NCBI GenBank assembly: GCA_964383325.1
Contig: CAYLGY010000074.1
Location: 1-12,864 of the forward strand
Direction of reading: 5' to 3'
Source: CAYLGY01 sp964383325
GTDB lineage: Bacteria > Pseudomonadota > Alphaproteobacteria > Rhizobiales > Rhizobiaceae
Length of the DNA: 12,864 bases
Shown one piece after another: positions 1 to 6,327 of the stretch. The position numbers and the translations under genes are program-made. The notes below the pieces were generated by a model. That model saw only the letters and a list, made by a program, of their open reading frames with translations. It had not been told where the DNA came from and ran no database searches. Position 1 is the stretch's first letter. Each line of letters begins with the position of its first letter.

Positions 1-237
1 TCGCAGGCTGCCTCCACAATGCTGCAAGCGAAATATAATCGCGACATCAAGGGGGATCAGGCTCAGCAAGCCGAATATGCCTCATTGGCCAACTACTATA
101 ATTCGGAATCCGATGTCGAACGCGATTTTGCATCCGACCTGAAGAGATTCCTTGAAAAACTGGCGGAATACATGGATGCCATCGCGCAGCTGGAGTCGCA
201 GCAAATGTCGCAGGTCAGCAACAATATTCCTGGCTGA
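1..237 (+). CDS. C-terminal fragment of a helical T3SS protein, probable translocator (partial, runs off left edge)
   Basis: The reading frame is open from base 1, before the first ATG at 19, so this is the 3' end of a longer gene (78 codons visible) that begins outside the window. The visible part is hydrophilic and helical, rich in Q, E, K and S, with a heptad-like stretch of Leu, Phe, Ile and Met in its second half (around FLEKLAEYMDAIAQLE) and a short SNNIPG end. It has no membrane segment. I do not recognise it by sequence. The three genes that follow are T3SS chaperones of the kinds that bind translocators and effectors, and such chaperones are commonly encoded beside their cargo, so a translocator (SctE/SctB type) or another secreted coiled-coil protein is the likeliest identity. 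The stop codon lies 23 bases before the next start, consistent with one operon. Confidence 0.55.
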   Translation, partial: SQAASTMLQAKYNRDIKGDQAQQAEYASLANYYNSESDVERDFASDLKRFLEKLAEYMDAIAQLESQQMSQVSNNIPG

Positions 238-260
238 CCAGTTCCAGGATCGATGGGGCG

Positions 261-779
261 ATGGCGATGCGAATCTGGCCCGGGCGGATTCCTGCGAGGG
301 GAGCGGCGGCCTTCCGGCAGTCGGTGCAGGGGCTGTTCGGCGTACTCGGCGTCGAACCGGCCTCTTCGGGCACCGGGACCACGGAATTTCTGACCATTGA
401 CGGCATGGAAATCGCTTTCGAGCAAACCGCCAATGAAGATGCCCTGCGCATCTCCACCGTCATCGGCCTCCTGTCCGAGGACCGGGTTCGCCGGCACGAG
501 CAGATGCGAACGCTGCTGAAGCGAAATCTCGCCGGTTTGCGCGACTACCGGATGTGCTGTTCCCTGGAGGAGACCGACGACCAGCGCCTGCTGGCGATCC
601 TTCAGACGGCGCAGCGCTATGCAGATCTGCGACCGCCGGAGCTGGCCGACCGGCTGAGCGAGATGATCTCGCTGGCGGAACTCTATCGTGAAGTGGTCGA
701 GGCGCCGCCGCAGCGCCTGGTCGCGGCCGGGCACACCAATGAAGCGGCGGAAAGAGACCATATCATCTTCAAGCCATAG
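261..779 (+). CDS. CesT/Tir-type (class I) T3SS chaperone-like protein
   Basis: A 172-residue acidic alpha/beta protein. Residues 20-90 follow the class I secretion-chaperone plan: an N-terminal helix (SVQGLFGVLGVEP), a strand pair around FLTIDGMEIAFEQ (43-55), a strand (LRISTVIGLL, 62-71) and a long helix beginning at SEDRVRRHEQM. The second half is helical and Leu-rich. Class I chaperones are usually 130-160 residues, work as cytoplasmic dimers and keep effectors or translocators unfolded before export. The start could be ATG 261 or ATG 267. The purine run GGGG at 255-258 is better spaced for 267. The next gene starts 9 bases after the stop, so the two are probably co-transcribed. The call rests on fold-like pattern and context rather than a diagnostic motif; the cargo is not known. 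Confidence 0.6.
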   Translation: MAMRIWPGRIPARGAAAFRQSVQGLFGVLGVEPASSGTGTTEFLTIDGMEIAFEQTANEDALRISTVIGLLSEDRVRRHEQMRTLLKRNLAGLRDYRMCCSLEETDDQRLLAILQTAQRYADLRPPELADRLSEMISLAELYREVVEAPPQRLVAAGHTNEAAERDHIIFKP

Positions 780-788
780 GGGGGACGG

Positions 789-1277
789 ATGACCGCGCAG
801 ACAAGATCGAAATTCGAGACCTTTCTGGAAGAACTGGACGATTCCTCGAAAGAGAAACTGTTCGACTACCTTACGGGATCCTTCTCGGAACGCATCGGGA
901 TCGGCCCCGAACTCATGCAGAAAGTGGTGCAGAAGGCGCGAATCCAGGCCGAAACCGGAAATGTCGAGGAAGCATTCGAGGTTTTCGGCGCTGCCGTTAT
1001 CCTGGAGCCAATGAACATGACCTATCTCGGGGGTCTCGCCAATTGCGCGCTCCTTCTCGGGCTTCCCGATCCGGCGCTGCATGTCGCATCGCTCATGACG
1101 ATCATCGAACCCGAGAATCCCGTCGGCTTTGCCCTTTCCGGGGCCGCCTGCCGGTTGATGGGAAAATATGAGGAAGCCGCCGAGGACTTCGCCGACGCGC
1201 ACCGTCTGGCGCTCAGTTCGGGAAATTCGGCCGTAGCGGGACTTGTAGTCAAGCTGCAGGCCGGTCTGCCGGGCTGA
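789..1277 (+). CDS. SycD/LcrH-like TPR chaperone (first of two)
   Basis: A 162-residue protein with a helical N-terminal region (1-45) and about three tetratricopeptide-like helical hairpins: residues 46-75 (KARIQAETGNVEEAFEVFGAAV), 76-108 and 112-145 (SGAACRLMGKYEEAAEDFADA). The small-residue pattern G/A-x2-F and the E-P pairs after the helices (ILEP, IIEP) fit the class II chaperone family (SycD/LcrH/IpgC), which binds the two hydrophobic translocators in the cytosol. Its length matches that family. A strong ribosome site (AGGGGGGAC) precedes ATG 789. It lies 9 bases after the CesT-like gene and 17 before the second TPR gene. It is less similar to SycD than its downstream neighbour, so it may have a specialised cargo. 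Known: family role. Inferred: cargo. Confidence 0.68.
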   Translation: MTAQTRSKFETFLEELDDSSKEKLFDYLTGSFSERIGIGPELMQKVVQKARIQAETGNVEEAFEVFGAAVILEPMNMTYLGGLANCALLLGLPDPALHVASLMTIIEPENPVGFALSGAACRLMGKYEEAAEDFADAHRLALSSGNSAVAGLVVKLQAGLPG

Positions 1278-1294
1278 ATGGAGAGGCGGCGGAG

Positions 1295-1759
1295 ATGATG
1301 CAGAAGCGGGGAATGGCGCGGCAGCATGCTGACAATCCCGATGCAAGCGTGCGGGAAAGAATGGGCCTACCGGGATATACGGCAGATGCGCTCTATGCGC
1401 TCGCCTTCAATTCACTGACTGCAGGCCAGGTGCGGCGCGCCGAGAAGTTCTTCATCCTGCTTTGCATGCTGGAGCCTGAGGCGGCGCATGGCTTTCTCGG
1501 CTATGGCATCTGCTTTGCCCAGCGCGGCGACATGCAGAATGCAGCCAGCCTGTTCATGCTGGCATCGCAGATCAACCCGCATTGGGCCGTTCCCTATTTT
1601 CATCTCGCGACCGCCCGCCTGGCGCAGAACCGGCATGCGGAAGCCGATGAGGCGCTGACGCGCTTTTTCGAGCGACAGGACACGGCTGTACCGCCGCAAT
1701 TGCGCGCCGATGCGCAGCGCATGCGCAACTATCTTGACGGGCAGAAGAAAGGCAGCTGA
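1295..1759 (+). CDS. SycD/LcrH-like TPR chaperone (second of two)
   Basis: A 154-residue TPR protein. From residue 33 it matches the SycD/LcrH pattern closely: LYALAFNSLTAGQ, then a hairpin with A-x2-FF-x2-LCMLEP, then FLGYGICFAQRGD, A-x3-F-x2-A, and a third hairpin with P-x2-YFHLATARLAQ. In that family the concave TPR surface grips short N-terminal segments of the translocators. Residues 1-27 are a basic, less structured lead and the last 15 residues are a charged tail. The start may be ATG 1295 or ATG 1298; the purine-rich GAGAGG at 1281-1286 suits 1295. Two adjacent SycD-like genes are less common than one and suggest separate chaperones for separate translocators, or one chaperone plus a YscG-like needle co-chaperone. 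This copy is the better match to SycD. Confidence 0.75.
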   Translation: MMQKRGMARQHADNPDASVRERMGLPGYTADALYALAFNSLTAGQVRRAEKFFILLCMLEPEAAHGFLGYGICFAQRGDMQNAASLFMLASQINPHWAVPYFHLATARLAQNRHAEADEALTRFFERQDTAVPPQLRADAQRMRNYLDGQKKGS

Positions 1760-1949
1760 CCGCCTCATTTCCTGCCGATCCACGCAACTGGACGCGGCTC
1801 GCTGGCCGCGATACGCGAGACTATCGAACTCCGTGCCAATCAATTACGATCCCGATTCGGGACCGATCATGCGGCTCGCTGGCCGCAATACGCTCTGCCG
1901 GAGGATGCGGTGGCCCGCTTCGCTCCGGCTTTGGCAATGGAGGGGAAGC
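1760..1949 (+). promoter_or_regulatory. 190-base gene-free leader with three stem-loops
   Basis: This gap separates the TPR chaperone genes from the exported SH3b protein. It holds three perfect short hairpins: 1793-1810 (stem CGCGGC/GCCGCG), 1850-1862 (stem TCCCG/CGGGA) and 1870-1887 (stem TGCGGC/GCCGCA). The first and third are copies of one element, with 21 of 22 bases identical between 1794-1815 and 1871-1892. None is followed by a T-run, so a classical intrinsic terminator is not evident. The gap may be a structured leader or attenuator. I see no convincing -35/-10 pair. Confidence 0.4.
1794..1892. repeat. Pair of direct repeats, each forming a hairpin (1794-1815 and 1871-1892)
   Basis: Two 22-base copies lie 77 bases apart and differ at one position (G at 1810, A at 1887). 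Each contains a hairpin with loop TCGCTG. The base just 5' of the repeat changes in step (C 1793, T 1870), so the outermost stem pair is C-G in one copy and T-A in the other and pairing is kept. Confidence 0.6.
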
Positions 1950-2729
1950 ATGCAAGCATGTCGGGTGCTATGGCTGACAGCCGCCATGAGCGCATTCATG
2001 CTCGCCGCCGCCGTCACCACGGCGCGTGCCGAGATTGACGGCCATGGCCCGGATGCCTGGCGGGTCAGCGGCGTTGCCGCCAATGATGTCCTGAATGGCC
2101 GCATGGGACCCGGAACGAATTATCGCGTCATCGAGACCTTTGCGCATGACGAACGCGGCCTGCAACTCGTTACCTGCGTGCCGCTGCTGATCATGCCCTA
2201 TTACGGCATGTTGTCGGAAGCGGAACTTTCCGCATTGCCACCCCGCTGGTGCCTTGTCCGATCGGCAGATCTCGGCAGAGCCGGCTGGGTCGCCCAGGCC
2301 TATCTGGCGCCTGACGACGACGAAGCGGCGCAATCCCTGGGAGCTGGAGCTGATGCGCTGATCGAACAGGCGCAGGCCCTTATTGCGCGACTGTTCGATG
2401 ACGCGGCAGCCGCCAGGCAAGGCGGACCGCATCCGCTCGACCTCGAGCATGCGCTTGACTATTTCTCATCAGAAGTCGTCGCGGGCATGCGCTCGAAGCC
2501 GCTCGAGGCCGATCCGATTTACGGTGCCCAGGACTTCGAAGGAAATGTGAGCCTGCCATACCCCGACCCGGACGAGCCCATGTTTCGCGGCATGATTTCC
2601 ATCCACGCGGACATCGTCAATTTTGGCCAGGCGCACACGGCAATTTTTCGGCTTCGGCCCGACCCCGGGCAACCCGGCGCGCCGCTGCGCATCTTCCGGG
2701 TCGAGCATGAAGGCTGGACGTTTCCCTGA
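1950..2729 (+). CDS. Exported SH3b-domain protein with a C-terminal NTF2-like (DUF3828-like) domain
   Basis: I chose ATG 1950 because it has a good ribosome site (GGAGGGG at 1939-1945) and gives a clean Sec signal peptide: a short basic start, a hydrophobic core at residues 7-24 and ARA|E cleavage near residue 27. The mature protein (259 residues with signal) first shows a bacterial SH3 domain (residues 38-120): DVLNGRMGPGTNYRV, an inserted loop with Cys76, then WCLV and GWVAQAYL. Cys76 and Cys101 could form a disulfide. The second half (160-259) includes YFSSEVVAGM, DPIYGAQD and a final F-R-V-x3-GWTF strand, a pattern seen in DUF3828/NTF2-like domains. It is probably periplasmic. It may help an injectisome through the cell wall, as SH3b domains often bind peptidoglycan, but that is inference. 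Its 3' end converges on the secretin gene with a 30-base gap and no obvious terminator. Confidence 0.65.
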   Translation: MQACRVLWLTAAMSAFMLAAAVTTARAEIDGHGPDAWRVSGVAANDVLNGRMGPGTNYRVIETFAHDERGLQLVTCVPLLIMPYYGMLSEAELSALPPRWCLVRSADLGRAGWVAQAYLAPDDDEAAQSLGAGADALIEQAQALIARLFDDAAAARQGGPHPLDLEHALDYFSSEVVAGMRSKPLEADPIYGAQDFEGNVSLPYPDPDEPMFRGMISIHADIVNFGQAHTAIFRLRPDPGQPGAPLRIFRVEHEGWTFP

Positions 2730-2759
2730 TGGCGGATTCATCCATCGGCGCCGCGCCGC

Positions 2760-4949
2760 TCATCGCGGTGCCTGCGCGCTGCTGCCCATGTTGAGATGAT
2801 TGCGCAGCAGGTCCGTGATCTGCTCAATTTCTCCGGTCTTGCGAGACACGCGCGGTGTGATCAGCACGATCACCTCGGTGCGCGTATCGGACTTGGTGTT
2901 CTGCTCGAAAAGCTTGCCGACAATAGGCGCTTCCCGCAATACGGGAATACCGGTGGTGACATCATCGCTTCGCTCCTGGATCAGGCCGCCCAGCAGGACG
3001 GTCCGGCCAGAATAGACCATGACATCGGAGGTAATCTGCCGGGTCGTGATCGTGGGCGTGAGGTTCGTCGTACCCGAAGTGATGACCGGTGTGCTCAGCT
3101 CCTGCTGGATCCGCAGTTCAATCGAATTGTCACCGCGGATGATCGGCTGCACTTCCAGGATGACGCCGGTGTCGCGCGTGACGATTTCCTGCGTAACGGC
3201 AACATCCCCCGTGCCGGACGCGGTCTGCGACTTGGTCGTGAACGGAATCTGGTCGCCAACGACAAGTCGCGCGGTCTTGCGATCCAGTACCGTCAGATAG
3301 GGAGAGGAAACGACCGAAACTTCAGTAACGTCATCGAGGGCGTCGATCACGGCATTGACGGAAATCCCCGACGCAAGCTGCTCCACCGTCGCGACGAAGC
3401 CGGTCAGCCCGCTTGAGCCGACCCCTGACCCCGAGGAATTGCGCATCGTGAAGCCATTGCCGGACAGATACCATTGCACGCCATATTTCAGTGCTTCCGT
3501 GACCTTTACCTCAAGGATCGTTGCCTCGATCACAACCTGGCTCAGCGGGACGTCGAGGACCTGGACAGCTTCGAGCAGCCGCTTGTACACGCGGTAGGAG
3601 GAACGGACCAGAAGCGTATTGTTACGCGTATCGGGAATGATCGACGGCGCGCTGGCGTCGACCGAGATCGTGGTCGCGTTGGGAGTTGCGAAGGCGCTTG
3701 AAACGCGATCGTCGGCTGGCGATGCCGACTCCGGACTGTCGCCGCCATAGGCGGCCTCTACGGCCGCGTCCACGGCTGCAGGCTCCGGGCTGGTTGTCGT
3801 GATTACTGGCTGTTCGGTGGCGAACGCAGATGTGAGCTGCTCGGCCATGACCGTCGCATCGACATGTTTCAACGGAATGATGCGCAGTGTCGGCTCGTCA
3901 TCGAGCCGGAAATCCAGCTGCGTGGCCATGCGCCGGACATTGTCGATCGCCGCATGGCTGGACGCGGAGACCAGCAGCGCCTGCCGACCGTCGAGCGGCA
4001 CGATCGATTGGGGACGGTCGCTGCTCTGCATGGTCTGGCTGGCGAAGAAGGACATCAGCCGACCTGCCATCGCTTCAGGGGCACTGTGCTGCAGATAGAT
4101 GATCGCGAAGAGGTTCTGCGCCATTCCCGCCTGGATCAGGCTGTCGACCATCCGCTCGACCTGCTCCACTTCCTCGGGCGTCGCCCGTACGAGCAGGCTC
4201 TTTCCATCCGGCGCGATTCCGATGGACACGCCTTCCGGCACGATCACGCCCAGCGTCTGGACAAGACTTTCATTGATCGCGCCCCTGACGGGGACGAAGC
4301 GGGTAACGAGATCGCCTTGCCTGCCGGCTTGCGAGAGCTGTTCGGCTGCAGAGATCCTGCCGGCTTGCCCGATATGAAGAACGCCATTGACCATCTTCAT
4401 CAGGTAGCCGCTTTGCGCCAGGATGCTGCGGACGATGGGAAGGACCTGCGAACGCGTGATCGGAACCTGTGTGGAGAAGCTGGTCGTACCTACCAGCTCC
4501 TCGAGCAGGAGGTAGTTTATCCCGAGAAAGCCACCGAGCATCTGCCGCACCACATAGTCGAGCGAGTCCTGCTCGAAATTCAGGGTCAGCTTGCCGTCGA
4601 GATCCACCTGCGCCCCACCGCCAAGCTGTCGGATCAGCTGCAGTTCCGCTCGTTCCGCGGGGCTACCGCGGTAGGACTGATCTTGATTGAGCGTTCCAAT
4701 ATAGTCGACGCGCGTCTGGCCGATATATTCGGTATCGCCATTGAATTTGGAAGGATCGATGACCAGCCCCTCGGCAGGTCCTTCCCCGGTCCAGAGAAGC
4801 GGCTGAACGCGCTTGGGCGCTTCCGCCGGAACGGCATCCTTCATGTTGAAATCGCCGGCGCAACCGGACAGCAGGAAAAGCCACAGCAAGCCGGCGATTA
4901 GCCGCGCTGCTGGCCTGAAGCTGTTCGATCTTGCCGTGGCGCGTGTCAT
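2760..4949 (-). CDS. sctC: T3SS outer-membrane secretin (lipoprotein), SctC/GspD family
   Basis: I start it at 4949 (729 residues) because this gives a lipoprotein signal: a basic N-terminus, a hydrophobic run at 17-27 and lipobox LSGC with Cys30, followed by Ala (no inner-membrane retention signal). The open frame extends 52 codons further but that extension would bury the signal. Domains: N0 about 120-195; three ring-building N domains at about 215-275, 280-346 and 355-468, the last with a disordered Pro/Ala/Ser insert (about 380-435); then the secretin pore domain 470-702, with VVIEATILEVKVTEALKYGV, VGDQIPF, VILEVQPII, VLLGGLIQE, P-x2-G-x-LF and the closing EVIVLITPR. It would form the multimeric outer-membrane channel. 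The start has only a weak GAAGA ribosome site. Three N1-type repeats resemble GspD more than typical SctC; the T3SS assignment rests on neighbours. Confidence 0.85.
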   Translation of the reverse strand: MTRATARSNSFRPAARLIAGLLWLFLLSGCAGDFNMKDAVPAEAPKRVQPLLWTGEGPAEGLVIDPSKFNGDTEYIGQTRVDYIGTLNQDQSYRGSPAERAELQLIRQLGGGAQVDLDGKLTLNFEQDSLDYVVRQMLGGFLGINYLLLEELVGTTSFSTQVPITRSQVLPIVRSILAQSGYLMKMVNGVLHIGQAGRISAAEQLSQAGRQGDLVTRFVPVRGAINESLVQTLGVIVPEGVSIGIAPDGKSLLVRATPEEVEQVERMVDSLIQAGMAQNLFAIIYLQHSAPEAMAGRLMSFFASQTMQSSDRPQSIVPLDGRQALLVSASSHAAIDNVRRMATQLDFRLDDEPTLRIIPLKHVDATVMAEQLTSAFATEQPVITTTSPEPAAVDAAVEAAYGGDSPESASPADDRVSSAFATPNATTISVDASAPSIIPDTRNNTLLVRSSYRVYKRLLEAVQVLDVPLSQVVIEATILEVKVTEALKYGVQWYLSGNGFTMRNSSGSGVGSSGLTGFVATVEQLASGISVNAVIDALDDVTEVSVVSSPYLTVLDRKTARLVVGDQIPFTTKSQTASGTGDVAVTQEIVTRDTGVILEVQPIIRGDNSIELRIQQELSTPVITSGTTNLTPTITTRQITSDVMVYSGRTVLLGGLIQERSDDVTTGIPVLREAPIVGKLFEQNTKSDTRTEVIVLITPRVSRKTGEIEQITDLLRNHLNMGSSAQAPR

Positions 4950-5225
4950 TCTTCGTCTAGACCCGCTCCACGCCCGCAACCCTTCGAAAGGCTGCCAGAA
5001 TGGCTGTAATTCGTTTGCATGGATGCAGAGCCCCCTCCCTGGATCCGGAGTCTTTCTGCCATTCCATCGAATGGCATGAAAGCCGTTATTCTTGCCTTGC
5101 CACACATTTTTGCGCGGCGAACGTATCTGATTGCTGTACGCTCTTCGCCCGCTACCGCGTCCGACCTCCTCCCACAGGGGGAAGCCGGTCGCGATCAGCC
5201 GTCTACTCCTTCTCGTCTGAATGAC
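4950..5225 (-). promoter_or_regulatory. 276-base leader of the secretin gene with a strong hairpin
   Basis: This gene-free gap lies between the end of the coiled-coil gene and the secretin start. Its main content is a 13-bp stem-loop at 5052-5082. I see no convincing sigma-70 promoter. The gap is the longest inside the minus-strand T3SS cluster after the GNAT gene, so the secretin may have its own promoter or be set off from the upstream genes by attenuation. Confidence 0.35.
5052..5082. promoter_or_regulatory. 13-bp stem-loop upstream of secretin
   Basis: The left arm is CTTTC plus TGCCATTC (5052-5064), the loop is CATC (5065-5068) and the right arm is GAATGGCA (5069-5076), one bulged T (5077), then GAAAG (5078-5082). 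It is the longest stem found in the window. No T-run follows on the minus strand (ACTCCGG), so it could be a dyad operator, an RNA-stability element or an unusual attenuator. Confidence 0.5.
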
Positions 5226-6191
5226 TCAGATCGGCATGCGATAGCGACCTCCATTGTCACTCTCATGCCTCGGCAGTTCATGGAGTACCCCACCATTTGG
5301 CTCGGGCGGCAGCCTGTCCTTGATGATCTGCATCGAGGTCAGCGCCAGTTGGAAGATCAGCTCCCTGTCTTCCACGAACTGCACTTCCAGTTCTTTCAGC
5401 GTATCGAGATGCTGCTGACTATTATATTCGCTGAGATTGAGTTCGATCGCATGGTTGCGGAACTGTGCCAATTGCTCATTGGTCCGCTCGATCCGGTTGA
5501 TGTCAGAGGATTGCGGGTCGTTGTCGACCTCGGTCCGGTCCCGGACAATCGCAGTAAGCAGGACAACGAAAGCCGTATCGATCTGGCTGAGCGTATTCGC
5601 CAGATCGTCGACCTCCGCGGTGAGGGTCGAAATTTCGCCCTGCACCGTCGCCATGCTCTCATAGGTCTCGGAAAGCCTTGTGTCGACCTGATTGCGTTCC
5701 GCGATGAGATTGCTGCGCTCGCTGTCAGAGTTTGCCTTCTCGATCTTCGCGTCAAGCTTCGACCGGTCTTCGAGCAATTCGTCACGATAGCTGCGAAGTG
5801 AAGCCAATTCGCCGTTCGCACTGTCGATCTTGAGTTCCTTTTCCGAGATCTGGGCCTCGAGCTCGGCTCCGGCACCGAACAGATACTCATAGCGGCCGAG
5901 CAGGGAAAGCGCTTCCTCGCTCCGGGCCTTCTTCGAATAGCTGTCGACTTCTGCGAGGGATTCCTCGATCCTTGCCGTGAGTTCCAGCCAGTAGGCCTCG
6001 AGATCCCGAGGTGCCGTCGGGGTCAGAAGCCCCATGCTGACAAGGCTCGGCATGACGAAATAGCCGCCCCCATACTGGAGGCTGGTCGAGCTTGATACGC
6101 TCGTGCCGTTTTCCGTCGTGACCTGCTGGACGCCGGAGGTACCGGTCGTTACCGGCTGCGGCACGGTCTGTGTGGAAGTGATCTCATTCAT
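5226..6191 (-). CDS. Coiled-coil protein, probable T3SS substrate (tip or translocator candidate)
   Basis: The start at 6191 has an excellent ribosome site (AGGAG, spaced 6 bases). An upstream ATG at 6338 in the same frame would overlap sctD and lacks such a site. The 321-residue protein has a Ser/Thr/Gln-rich, disordered lead (1-40) like N-terminal T3SS export signals and a short Gly-rich segment (GGGYFVMPSLVSMGLL). A long heptad-patterned coiled coil spans about 65-205 (ELEAQISEKELKIDSANGEL, then E/K-rich repeats). A hydrophobic stretch (TAFVVLLTAIV, 206-216) follows, then a second helical region (235-292) and a hydrophilic tail. There is no signal peptide or full membrane span. It lies between sctD and sctC in the same direction. 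I do not recognise a named family. The combination fits a needle-tip, translocator or ruler-like exported protein. Confidence 0.6.
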   Translation of the reverse strand: MNEITSTQTVPQPVTTGTSGVQQVTTENGTSVSSSTSLQYGGGYFVMPSLVSMGLLTPTAPRDLEAYWLELTARIEESLAEVDSYSKKARSEEALSLLGRYEYLFGAGAELEAQISEKELKIDSANGELASLRSYRDELLEDRSKLDAKIEKANSDSERSNLIAERNQVDTRLSETYESMATVQGEISTLTAEVDDLANTLSQIDTAFVVLLTAIVRDRTEVDNDPQSSDINRIERTNEQLAQFRNHAIELNLSEYNSQQHLDTLKELEVQFVEDRELIFQLALTSMQIIKDRLPPEPNGGVLHELPRHESDNGGRYRMPI

Positions 6192-6259
6192 GATGATCTC
6201 CTGATATGGAACCCGGCAATCATGCCCCCGTACCAGCACGGCATGTGTGCTATTTAATG

Positions 6260-6275
6260 CTCTTCTTGCGAAGAG
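6260..6275 (-). promoter_or_regulatory. Hairpin with GCAA tetraloop between sctD and the coiled-coil gene
   Basis: Read on the minus strand it is CTCTTC-GCAA-GAAGAG: six perfect pairs with a GNRA loop, which is a stable RNA fold. It lies 52 bases after the sctD stop and 69 before the next start. It is followed by CATTAAATAG rather than a T-run, so it is more likely an mRNA processing or stability element than a strong terminator. Confidence 0.45.
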
Positions 6276-6327
6276 GCCGTCACGTTTCAGCAAGATCGAA
6301 CGATTATCGGGAACGATGCGAGGCTGG

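Noticed and set aside
96..1346. Leftward 416-residue open frame over the chaperone genes
   Set aside because: Antisense shadow of the CesT-like and TPR genes, which have ribosome sites and recognisable folds.
3864..4901. Rightward 345-residue open frame inside the secretin gene
   Set aside because: It is rich in His, Arg and Asp as expected of an antisense shadow; the opposite strand carries full secretin motifs.
4950..5105. N-terminal extension of the secretin to ATG 5105
   Set aside because: It would place 52 residues ahead of a clear lipoprotein signal peptide and cross the strong hairpin.
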